From: Trachythela sp. YZ-2020
Taxonomy: Eukaryota > Cnidaria > Anthozoa > Malacalcyonacea > Clavulariidae
Length of the DNA stretch: 64,000 nt
Reading direction: 5' to 3'
NCBI GenBank assembly: GCA_016169945.1
Contig: JADLSH010000327.1
Location: 62,001 to 126,000, forward strand
Shown here: piece after piece, positions 23,501-34,664 of the stretch
Position numbering within the stretch: position 1 is the first letter of the stretch
Layout: every line of letters begins with the position of its first letter
Notes under the pieces: generated by a model
What the model was told of the DNA's origin: nothing
The model's input: the letters and a program-made list of their open reading frames with translations, nothing else
Databases searched by the model: none
Made by a program: the position numbers and the translations under genes

Positions 23501-26434
23501 CTGGCAATGAAGCTCGTTGCTTCATTAGTTGAAAATGAGCCTGAAGATAGGGCGAATAAAATACTTGAGGAATTAAGTGTTTCAGGAAATCTTTTAGAGC
23601 GGATAGACAGTCCATACGAGAAAAACATGCAAAAGATATTCGAGGCTCCTTTTGAGCAGTTGACGTTAAGTGACAAACATGCGCTGATTTCATTATCCGT
23701 GTTTATATCCGCTAGAATAGGTAAAGATGCTGCGATTCACGTTGTTTCTGGAGAAATGGGGGTCGCGAAAGCCGTACAGAGCCTTAAAACACTTGTTAAG
23801 AAATCGTTAATTGATGAAGATAATAATGGAAAATATTACTCTATTCACCCTCTCATTTATTCTTTTGTCTTTGATAAAGCAAAAGAATGTGATTTTGAGA
23901 GTGTTTTTACTTCCTCTAGTATTCGCTTTGCCACGTATTACTTGCTTCTTTTTGAAAGGTTAAATGACGATTTCCTTGCCGGAAAGTCGATAGAGAATCC
24001 CCAACTGACAGACACAATGCTACATGTATCGATTGCCGTAGATCAATCTATCACAAATAGTTTGGAAACTTGTGAGGATCTTTTTCGCATCTTATCTAAA
24101 GCTGAAATATTTCTTTTTCTTGTTTCTCTTTCATTCGGTGTATCACTGGATATTCCCAAACTATATGATTTAGCCATTGGAATATGCACAGCCCAGCAAT
24201 ACAACAATTACGTACGTAAGTTGTATGTCAGCAAATATTTTCATAGTATTGCCTCTTCCGTCTTTGTTTCGTATATACATTCAGACATACCTGAGCATAT
24301 ACGCAAATATGTCATGTTGTTATCGGATGGTAGTGGAGCAAAACTAGGTTGCTATGAAGGGATTTCACTTATTGTCAAAGGAAATATAGAGTCAGGTATT
24401 GAATGTATTGAAGAACATCTTGACGGGTTACAAACATGCACTGATGAACAACTTGTAAAATGCTTATGCCTGCAGCTTCTTTCACTTGTTTGCACTGATT
24501 TGAAAGAGTACAGCAAATCGAGCAACTTCAGTAGAAAGGCTATCGAGGTTTGTGAAGAAATTGGCAATTACAATCTCTTTGTAATTGGTGATTGTGAGCA
24601 AAGTTCCACTGTGACGCAAACGAAAGATAAAGGCGAACAATTAATATTGTTTGTCCATTTGTTATTTATGTGGTCAAAACAATCTTTAAGTGACGAGACA
24701 AAGTGTTATTTCTTAAATTTTGTGCATAAATTACAACAACGACTTGAGCGTAACCCGTTTGGTTCAGAATATCTATATCAAGTGATCACGTATGGTGATC
24801 GTCTTTTAGCTTATCTTGGTTTGAGTGCAGGACAAGAAGCTTTTTTGGATGAGAAGATCAAGCTTCTTAACCAATCTCTGAAGTCTGATGAGAGTTGTTT
24901 GTTCACGGAACGAACATTTCCAAGTATGTCGGAGATGTCTACGACTAGGTCTCATTTGCCTGAGCGATTGTTCAATTGCTATAATATAAAAATGATAATG
25001 GGCGACCGTACAAAAAGGCAAGGTTTGAATGTTGACACATGCCGTGACGCCCTTGATCTTTCACATAAGCAGTATGGTAAACAGCATCAGAACACCGCGT
25101 TCTGTTACCTTCAAATGGGCTTGGCTGAGAATGTTGCTGAGAATTACACTTCTGCTCTTAATGCATTTGACCACGCCCTTGAAATTATGACAGCCATTTA
25201 TGATGGGAGCAACAGCAGCAGTATTGCTAGTCTCGCCGAGGCTTATGTCGGGAAAGGAACAACGTATTCATACCTAGGGAAATATGAATCCGCTATTGCA
25301 TCTTTTGAAGAAGCACTTAAAATCTATAGAAAATTGTTCAATGAAAATACTGAAGAAATTGCTCAAATTTTATTTTCTCTAGGGAAATCGCAATTGTATG
25401 TCAATGATTTATCTACTAGTCTTGCCACACTTGAGAAGGCTCTCCAAATAGAGATAAAACTGTACGCAGAGAATCCTAGCTCGAAGAGGTATATGAATAT
25501 AGTTCTATGTTACGGTACTATTGGAGAAGTGCACTACAAGCTTGGCAACAGCACTGAAAGTATAAGATGTATTAAAACTGCACTTCAAGTGACCACTGAT
25601 GACGATCAACAACGTTTATTGGCACAAAGTCTTCTTTCTGTCCATCTTTTGAAATTGAAGGTAGATGAAAACTTCTCCATGGAATTGTTGGACAATAGTT
25701 TACCTGTCATCAAGGAAAATTACAAGTCGTTCTTACCTGTACTCTATTTGAAACTAGGTTCAAAACAGCTTGAGTCCGGAAAGTGTGAAGCTGGTCTAGC
25801 GTCCCTTCAAGAAGCTCTTGATATTGAGATAGAGGTCACGCTGAGGGAAAATGTTGATATTCGAGAGGCGACAGTTTCATGCTACATTGCAATGATGAAC
25901 GCCTTAGTTAAAATTGGAAAGTCTGAATTGGCGAGAATTATAAGGGTAATTGACAGAGCTACAAAACTAGCAGAATCACTTCCTGAAGGTAAACAACATC
26001 TTCGGGTATTTTGTTGTTATAGCTTGAGGGGTCGCATTCAGAATGAAATGCGGGATTATGTTGCAGCAATTCAATCGCTCGAACATGCACTTTTGCAGCT
26101 TCCAAAAATTCCTAACGCAGCCTATGGCAAACGCGAAGTATTTGAGTGTCATATGGCGGTTGCTTTAGCTTATTTTCATGAAAGATCCTATAAAGATGCG
26201 CTTACATCAATATATGACGCATTGTCTATCAGTAAAGATGATTTTCCTGAGGGAAGCAAAACTGAAGCTGAATTGTATCTCTGGGTGGCCACAATCGCAC
26301 AAAATATGGATAACAGAAGTTTAGCAGTGAGTAATTTGCGATTAGCCTACAAGATGTATTCAAAAATTCTGGGAGAAACCCATTTTAAGACACAACAATG
26401 TTACATTGCATATGCTAGAGCTCTTATAAATTGA
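20580..26434 (+). CDS. HEPN / NB-ARC (STAND) / TPR NLR-like receptor, paralogue B, complete
   Basis: Two coding exons, 20580-21357 and 22890-26434. The donor CCAG|GTGAGG and acceptor TATACTTAG|GA join in frame to give 1440 residues. Residues 1-205 resemble the DZIP3-type HEPN domain, with R144-N-T-L-C-H149, the R-x4-H motif of HEPN ribonucleases. A charged coiled-coil-like linker spans about 212-250. The NB-ARC has Walker A GSPGFGKT (300-307), Walker B FLIFDNLDD (370-378), the NILLTTREL sensor strand (403-411), the VPLA motif (462-465) and an MHD-like IHPL around H579. TPRs run from roughly 730 to 1440. Such proteins are nucleotide-switched cytosolic receptors; the TPRs should sense and the HEPN domain may act as an RNase or oligomerisation effector. 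The ATG at 20580 has a good context (ACAATGG). No breaks are seen. Ligand and biological role are not known from sequence. Confidence 0.9.
21612..21752. mobile_element. Intronic palindromic element
   Basis: GGTTAAAATCACCAATTTC at the left pairs with a right end reading CAACCAATTTTAAC, with TCAGATGCAC facing GTGCATCTGA inside. It lies in the intron of the receptor gene. MITE-like, non-coding. Confidence 0.55.
21813..22745. mobile_element. Intronic ~930-bp element with inverted ends
   Basis: ATTAGTATAAACTTACTAGTA at the left (about 21815) is mirrored by CTACTAGTAGGTTTATACTAAT at the right (about 22718-22738). The interior holds further palindromes (CGGTCCGGTATCC / GGACCG; CGGCCGAGGGCCG) and no frame. 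With the previous element it fills most of the 1.5-kb intron. First motif shortened here: read as ATTAGTATAAACTTACTAG. Confidence 0.55.
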
Positions 26435-27560
26435 CTGTTCATATTCTTGTTTCTGAACACGATCAAAGTATATATACAAATTATCAGTGTTAAGACTATT
26501 AGCAGTGCGTATACAGAGACAACAATATAGTTAATTTAAATTCAGCAGTGACGTGGTTTCACTTGAAATTTTGCCTTGTTATCGTATATCCTGTTTCTTT
26601 TCAGAAAATGTCCGGCCAGTGATAATCATCAAAACGTGCTCATAAAACTTTGCAAACCAACATATTGTTTGACCGCAAGTAAAACTGCATTGTACGTTTC
26701 CATTTTGACAATGCTGCTTACATGAGACAGAATTGTTGTTCACATGCCGAGGAACATGGGATTAGAAAGTTTTGCCATTGTGATTAAAATGATTGATATT
26801 CCTCTTTTGATAATAGTCATCGTGACGTTTGATACTGTTTCCAGCATAGGTTTCAGGAACCTTGTAAGAGCATGTTTATTTCAGAGTCAGATGGGATGTT
26901 TTCGCCATTTAGAAATTTTTTCATCAATGATTATTTGAAAATTGAACTGAAAGATTTTCTATGAAAGATTTGCCTGCAAGCAGGCTCTCGCGGGTCATGG
27001 TTAGGAAGACGAGACTGGATGTTCGCTAAGATATTTGCTGAGTTGCAACGTTGATTAGGATTTCGAAAAATGTCAGCAAAACATTTTGTCTGAAAGTTGA
27101 TGTTTTTATACTCGTATATATATTAATTGATATTATCTGTGTTAGGCGGGATTGAACATTTATGTTGCAAAAAACATCACCTTCTTGAAGCAGGAACTGC
27201 CTGTAATGTGCTAAGAAAAAGAAGTATGTAATTGTAACTTTAGACGAAGTTATACTATTTGAAAACATGCTCATCCCATCTAACATAGACAATTTCTTAT
27301 CCCCTCATCCGAGATCTTAATGAATGCAATGCCATATAGAAGTTCTATAGCTTATTAAGAATTGTAGTTTGTTGCCATTTTACTGATATTTTAGTATTAT
27401 GTGAGAGAGGTCTATATATATAACGGTATTCAAACTGTGGTATTTTGACAACCTGAAATTGAAGTCTGGATACAATTTCCAGCAACTGATTCTCGTGTTA
27501 CATGTAAAATAATATTTTATTCTCATATAATCAAATAACTAAGGATAATTCTATAAAATA
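26435..27560. other. 3' flank of NLR paralogue B
   Basis: Matches 1308-2430 closely, with small indels. No gene. The flank probably holds the 3' UTR; I could not place a confident poly(A) signal. Confidence 0.55.
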
Positions 27561-27788
27561 TATCAAATTGAATTGAGTACACATGCACGAAATCAAAAAT
27601 ATCTCGGTAGTTTATTGTAAGAATATTTACAAGGCAGATGAATATTTTGTAGTATTTGTGTAGATAGAAAGCATTATAGTAAATCACTTTAATCAAATTC
27701 CTCCACTGCATTGGTTTTTTAATCAACTACTATACGCCTATTTTCAGGGACGCTGGGACGATAAAAGTGCACAAGGGAATGTTTTCAC

Positions 27789-27937
27789 ATAGCGATTTGT
27801 CGGACCCATTTCATGTTTTGCTGAATGTTAAGAACAAAGAAATTGTCAATTGGTGATGTCACCAGATGACGTTTACACCACGCATTTTTCAGTTATCGCG
27901 AAAATAAATGTATAAAATGGTCCGACAAATGCTAGTA
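27789..27937. mobile_element. Diverged palindromic element of the TTGCGATTTGT family
   Basis: AGCGATTTGTCGGACCCATTT at the left faces AAAATGGTCCGACAAATGCT at the right, related to but distinct from 2640-2792. A counterpart of its right half is near 32760. Copy 1 of the segmental duplication lacks it. Confidence 0.5.
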
Positions 27938-28332
27938 TGAAAACGAAGCTATAATCTCATTCTTATGAACTAACGAAAGTTATTTTTTCTTCGTCGGAAT
28001 TTCATTTGTAAAATCTAGGAAACAGTTTTTCTTCCTCGTTCATACACCGCGAGGTAATACTGCATGTTTGAGACTGAAAATCAGAAAATACCAGAAAAAT
28101 AACTATAATTTTTAAAATTTCAAAAAACGTAGTTTATAGACCACTTTTTCATTGTTTTTTTCCATCTCAATTTATGTTTTTACACAACGGGACTGATAGT
28201 TTAAATAGCAATGGTAACGAATTGTGAAATGTGGCATCCTTGCCTCGTTCCAGCGTCTCTACCAATTTATGGAATGATCAAATAATATAATATAGTTTCG
28301 TTTACCCTTTATCGACCTCTAATTAGAGATGA

Positions 28333-29740
28333 CTCTAAGCTCGTTCGCACTTACGAGATATAATAAGGAATTGAGAAGACTTTTTGTCTCTTTCTGTATC
28401 TTACTATTCTCACGTAATGTTTATTGTGAGACCCGTTAAGTGGAAACGAGTTGGGTAACCAGTAAATTTTGTCGCATGCATCTTACTTTGTCAATATATT
28501 ATTAAACTTGTGTAGAATAGAATATATAAGCCTTTTTCATTTGAAAGAAATATATATATATATACTACACCTTTTTCAATTTTTTACTCAGCGGTACACA
28601 TTGCGATTTGTTGGAGCGATTTCAGATTCAGCTATGATAATGATGAAATGTTTGAAATATTATATGTCAACAGATGTCGTTAGCGCGTCCTTTTTTGAAA
28701 ACTATTTTGAATATATTAAAGTGGATCTTAAATCAGCCGGACAAATTGCAATGTGTAAACGCATACAGTTCCAAGGATTAGCTTTACAGAAATTTTGCCT
28801 AACAAGGCAATACTTTTTGTTAGTCGCCATTTCAGAACAAACTATAGGAAAAACTTACTTTGAATACCAAACTTCTAGCTCATAATAGCGCGCTCGAGAC
28901 ATCTTAGAAATTTTGTTTTCTCAGTTGTGACGTCACAATAGTCACATGCATGTTAAAAACACACGTTCTCTCATTTTAAAATGAAGGAATAACGAATGAA
29001 AAGATTGTGAAAGGTCTATTTAGTATATCAAATTCTTTCAAACGGGACAAAATACTTATATTTTTTCTTCTCATCTACTGTGGTTGTTCTGCGTACACGA
29101 GTTTTTGTATCGTGAAAACTCCATAATTTCAAGTGAAATAACGTTGTAAATATATAATACGATAACTTAATATCTTCATTACGTACACGATATAATGCGA
29201 ATGATATGAATGTAAAAACTGAGACAAAATGTAAAAGGGTGGTGCTACATAACAAACAAGAAGATGCACATCGGATAAATAACAAATTGACATATGCTTT
29301 AAAACTCGTCAAAAGAGAGAAACAGTTGGACGTAATATATTCCACGGATTCTTATACAGTTATTAGCAAAATTCACAAATGAAAAATGTGCGAATGTATT
29401 CTATTGCTTGCTTTTAATTAAATATAACTATATTTAAAGTTGTACGACATTAAAGTGTTTTGATTTTTTCTATCGGCATCAATATACCCTTAACTACAGG
29501 GCACTCGCAGACTGCATTCCTCCGCCATCAACTTAGTCAAGTATTCATGCATATATTACACATGCACTAATATATTCAGCATTTAATCTTATCCAGCCCG
29601 CAAATGCAAGACAAACGTTTGTAAATTTCTCATTCATCCAAATGAAACTAAAATATGATCGATTTGTGCGTGGCCTCAGGGGCCGCGGGGCGAACGAAGA
29701 CGTTGGGGGCGAGGTACAACTTGTCTTTACGAATTGGAGG
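28333..29740 (+). repeat. Three-copy flank repeat, copy 2
   Basis: Second copy of the block at 2428-3700. Its upstream extension (27770-28330) is shared only with the third copy at 32690-33330, so copies 2 and 3 represent a longer unit. Confidence 0.75.
28599..28753. mobile_element. MITE-like palindromic element, copy 2
   Basis: CATTGCGATTTGTTGGAGCG and its inverted counterpart ending TTGCAATG bound the element; same family as 2640-2792. Confidence 0.65.
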
Positions 29741-29757
29741 GAGAGCGGGTTGTAGCA

Positions 29758-30698
29758 CAGGCGTCCCAACTCTGATCTATGGCTAAAAATGTAAAATAAT
29801 CAAATTATTGAACTTACTTGAACTGTATTTCAAACAACACTTTGATTATTTCAAAGCACAATTGATAAAGAACTTGAAATAACTTAAATTTTAATTTACA
29901 TGAAGTACTGACAACAAGAAATGCGGGCGCACGCGAGAGGGGGAGACGAAAGAAGAGAAAGAAAAAATAGAAGGGATGAAACATAGGTCACGTGATCAAT
30001 GTAAATGCTTTTAAATTGTCCGTTTAAACTTGTTTTGAATATTTTACTACATATTTGATGTCCTCTCAGATGAATAAACACATCTATTATAGAAAATGCA
30101 AGGAACACTTACTTTTACACGATTTATAAGCAGCGAACGTTCTTGGCCATTTTCGCGAGATGTGTTCCACAAGTAGCCTGTTATCGGAAAATTCCGAAGA
30201 CACACGTCGTTAAATCCAGGTGGGTTTGGTATTGACTGACAAGTGAAGGAGTATGGCTGAACGCGTCCCATTATGAAATATACAGAATATTCAGCAGAAA
30301 AGAACCATCGAAGAAAACAAACTGTCCATAAACTGTTCAAACCGCCACTTGTCCAAAGTTAACACGAAGTTCAAAATTATACACCGAAGTTCATCCGAAC
30401 CGTCCCGATAACAGGCTACTTGTGGAACACATCGAACAATCACGTGACCTATGTTTCATCCCTTCTATTTTTTCTTGCTCTTCTATTTTTTCTTTCTCTT
30501 CTTTCGTCCCCCCCCCCCTCGCGTGCGCCCGCATTTCTTGTTGTCAGTACTTCATGTAAATTAAAATTTAAGTTATTTCAAGTTATTTCATCGATTGTGC
30601 TTTGAAATAATCAAACTGTTGTTTGAAATACAGTTCAATTAAGTTAAATAATTTGATTATTTTACATTTTTAGCCATAGATCAGAGTTGGGACCCCTG
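29758..30698. mobile_element. Foldback element with hAT-like ends
   Basis: The left end CAGGCGTCCCAACTCTGATC is mirrored by the right end GATCAGAGTTGGGACCCCTG. The arms are about 240-290 bp; the left arm carries about 150 extra bp near 30000-30150. CAG-G-starting ends are typical of hAT elements. The flanks GGTTGTAG (29748) and GGTTGTGG (30700) could be an imperfect 8-bp target duplication. The element interrupts a sequence that is continuous at 31590-31640 (GGGGGTTGTGGAGTCGTTTT). No transposase inside. Confidence 0.7.
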
Positions 30699-31087
30699 TG
30701 GTTGTGGAGTCATTTTGCCCGAACCAACCTATGCCACACCCACAAAGAATAACAAAAAAATACAATAGTATATAACACAAACATGCATAGGGGGGAGGGG
30801 TGGAGGAGAACTGGGGGCATGTGGGGCAGAATGCAGGAAATGGAAATACATTCAGAATATTTCTCACCCTGTCCCAGAAAAGAATAAATATGCCACTAAT
30901 AGGTGCCCTCTTTTGGCGGTGGCCTCCTACTTTGAGATACTTCCACGACCTTTGCTTGGCCTATACGACCATTAACTCCACAAATTTTGGTATTAAATTG
31001 TTTAATGTTTTCTATTTATCGTGCTAACAGAGGGGGACACACACAAATAAACCCAGGTGAGCTTCTCCAAACACAGGTTCGTACCAA

Positions 31088-31560
31088 AGTACGTCAGTAT
31101 GGCCACTAAGGACGAACGAAGTTGAGTTTTTCATGGCCGGATTGGTCCGTATAGCAATTGAGAATCATTGCTACTAAGTGAATAATGAAGTTGATCTGTT
31201 CATGGACCGGTCCGTAGCAAAAGTACATCATCGAAACAACATTTTGAACCAAGATGACTTGTTCACGGACCGATTCATAGCAAAGTAGATCATACCCTAC
31301 TATACAGTAAGTGCCGAACCAAGTTGACTTGTGCACTGACCAGTCCATGTTCACAGTACTTTAACGCCACTATGAGTGCTAACTGCAAACCGAAGTTTAC
31401 TTCTAACGAACTGGTCGGATTGAAAGTGCCTCATCCAAACTAATGCTAAACGAAGCTGACTTGTTCACAGAACAGTCCATAGCTAAAGTACATCATTGCC
31501 ACTTAGTTGACTTGAGAACTGAACAGTCGGTCATCAACGTGAATTATCACCACTATGAGT
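31088..31560 (+). repeat. Degenerate ~60-bp tandem repeat (duplicate array)
   Basis: Counterpart of 4015-4495 with the same order of unit variants, confirming duplication of the whole array and not independent expansion. Confidence 0.7.
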
Positions 31561-31935
31561 GGCAAACCTCCAGGGGCACAACTTGATCTACAAATTGGAG
31601 GGGGTTGTGGAGTCGTTTTGCCAGACAAAGGGGTGATCACCAACCCATGCCACACCCACAAAGAGTAAGAGAAATATATAATAGTATATAACACAAACAT
31701 GCAATTTAAATGACGCAATAGATATTTTAAATAAATAATTCTTATGAACATGACATTGACATACTGATGACAATAATATTAACATAATTAGTACTAATTT
31801 TTACTGAGTCTACAGAATGAGCACAGTCGATAGCCAGATACAGTTTATCGTTCAAACCGAATCTTGAGTTTTCGATCTTGTTTGGCAGCTCAAATTTTTA
31901 GAACCGTATTGACATCAATGTTATCCGTTAAATCC

Positions 31936-32061
31936 AGGTTGGTTCGTCCGGGATTGACGCACCCCGAGAGGCTGGCAGCTTCCCGAGTTCACCTCACTTT
32001 ACCTTCGTTCGGTGAGATCGGGAAATTGTCAGCCTCCCAAGCGTTAATCCCGGACGAACCT
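31936..32061. mobile_element. Short palindromic element, copy 2
   Basis: Counterpart of 4746-4863: starts AGGTTGGTTCGTCCGGGATT and ends AATCCCGGACGAACCT. Confidence 0.6.
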
Positions 32062-32079
32062 TCCTGGAAGTATGTTTGG

Positions 32080-32410
32080 TATAGGACAAGTTCGAAGCAA
32101 AGGTTCATCGCCGCTTGATTTGCTTACAGTACACGTCTGGTCCGGTACTAAACGTACATCCTATGGTACATCATTCCCACTAATTACCGAGCAAACTTGA
32201 AATATTTACTGATTGGGCTGTTGCGAAAGTGCATCCTCGCCATTAAATGTCAAACAAAGTCGACTGTTTCACGATCCATTCCATAGCAAAAGTGCATCAT
32301 CCGCCACTCAATCACGTTCTCACAAAATGGTCCATGACAAAAGTGTATCATCGCCGCAAAGAGACGAATGAAGTTGACCTGTTCAGGACCGGTTCATAGA
32401 TATAGGTGTT
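32080..32410 (+). repeat. Degenerate ~60-bp tandem repeat (duplicate, continued)
   Basis: Counterpart of 4880-5235. Confidence 0.6.
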
Positions 32411-32689
32411 TAAGACAAGTACATATTGTATCTTCCTTATAGGTTGCATGGCGGTAAAATATAGTTGATTTGCTTTCAGTGGAAAACATTATGTTCGTTT
32501 CGTTTACAACGTATATGTATACAGTAAATTTTACTCGTCAGTTGGTAGAGTACTACCATACATATAATACTTATATATTTTTATTCTAATCATGTTTACA
32601 TGTATAATGATGTAATATTTTAAAATCATTTTTCACATGTACCCATTAGGCATGAAAGCCTGCTTCTTATTATTTTACTGAGTGCATGT

Positions 32690-34250
32690 GTTTGAGACTA
32701 GGCATTGAAGATGACGTTTACACCATGTGTATAGTTCAGTTATCGCCAAGGTAAATGTATAAATTGGTCCGACAGATACTAGTGTGAAACATATATAGCT
32801 ATAATCTCATTCTTATCAACTAACCAAAGTAATTTTTTCTCCGTTGAAATTTTCATTTGTCAAATTTAATGTAAATGACTTATACAGTGTGGTTTATATT
32901 TTGAGCTCATTTGTATTGGGTTCGGTACATGAAAACTTGGTTATATCCTCACGTTTCCCGCACAGTAAGGTTAGCGAGCTGTATTTGGGGTGAAGATCAG
33001 AGAGGAATATTTATATTCGTGTGAGAAACATGAAGATGTTACCAAAATTCAATTATATGAAACAGTTTTTCGTCCTCGTTCACACACCGTGAGGTAATAT
33101 GTTTGAGACTGAAAATAAAAAAATAGGAGAAAACTATGATGTTTAAAATTTCGGAAAACCTGATCTATTGATAGCACTTTTTCACATACAGTTATTTTTC
33201 CATCTCAATTTATATTGTTCCACAACGAAGCTGATAGTTCATATAGCAATAAGAACGAATTGTGAAATGTGGCATCCTTGCCTCGTTCAAGTGTCCCTAC
33301 CAATGAATATAATGATTAAATGATATAACATAACAATTTTCAAATTGTCTTACGCTACGTTATACACTGCGATTTGTTGGGGCGATTTCAGATTTAGCTG
33401 ATAATGATTAATTGTTTCATGTATTATGTCGACAGATGTCGTTAGCACGTATCTTTTTAAACTATTTTAAATATCTTAAAGTGGATCTTAACTCAGCCTG
33501 ACAAATCGCAATGTGTAAACGCACACACTCGCATCCAATTGGGCTTAGCTTTAAATAAATTTTACTGAACAAATCAACAGTTTGTCCATGCAATGTCTAA
33601 CAATTTTCTAAAAAAAGATTCTTGTTAGTCGCCATTTCAGAAAAAAAAACTAAGAAAAACTTACTTTGAATACCAAACTCTACTCATAACAACAGCACAC
33701 CTGAGATTTCTTAGAAATTTTTTTTTCAGTGTAACGTCACAAATAGTACATGCATGTTAGTTCATTTTAAAAAATTAGAAATAACGAAAATAAATGTAGA
33801 AAGTCTTGTTTTCTATCTATTTAGTATATGATCAAGTTCTTTCAAAGGGGACAAAATACTTACATTTTTTCCGTTCTCACATACTGTAGCTGATTTAAGT
33901 AATGTTGCTATGTACACGAGTTTTTGTATCGTGAAAACTGCATAATTTCAAGTGAAATAACGATGTAAATATAAAATACAATAACTTAATATCTTCATTA
34001 CATGCAATATAATGTTAATAATAAGAATGTAAAGCTGAAACAAAATGTAAAACGGTGGTGCTACATGGCAAACGGATACGTAACAAATTGATATGTACTT
34101 TAAACTATTCAAAAGTGAGAGGCAGTTGGGCTTAATTATATATAGTACCACAATTCACACGGTTATTAGCAAAGTCTACAAATATAGATTTTTACAATAT
34201 TAAAGTTGTTTTTTATTATCGAAATCAATTTACTCTTAAATTTCTGTTAA
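32690..34250 (+). repeat. Three-copy flank repeat, copy 3
   Basis: Third copy of the 28333-29740 block including its upstream extension; the most diverged, with many small deletions. No receptor gene lies immediately upstream of it. Confidence 0.7.
33367..33513. mobile_element. MITE-like palindromic element, copy 3
   Basis: CACTGCGATTTGTTGGGGCG and the inverted end GACAAATCGCAATG; same family as 2640-2792. Confidence 0.6.
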
Positions 34251-34664
34251 AACAAAATAACATGTCATCGGGCACCAAATTAATAGGATGTAATGAATGG
34301 ATCATATGAATCTATTACCCATTTGCGTTTGAATTGCCTTCTTTGTTATCAATTTAACTTGTAATCAGACTCGTACCCAGACCTCTATATACAGGTGTAT
34401 GTACCACAGAATACCATTTTTTTATTTCTCTTATAAAATTTGGAGGAAACATGCTATACTTTTGTGAATATATATTAATTTTAGTCTTAACGAACATATA
34501 AAAACAATCTGGATTAACAAGAAATAAAATTAGATTGTTTTGATACTTTTTCCCTCTTAATGCCCGTAAAATGTGAAAGTTTGAAAATAAGTTTGCAAAC
34601 CAGCATAATTTATGTTAATCAATATGTCATAAAGTTTCTCCTTATTACATTGGATAACCATTTT

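Larger units (their letters stand above)
25119..32420 (+). repeat. Segmental duplication, copy 2
   Basis: Collinear with 1-5240 (see that entry). The offset is about 25.1 kb in the gene and grows downstream through insertions in this copy. Head-to-tail orientation implies expansion by tandem duplication or unequal exchange. Confidence 0.85.
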
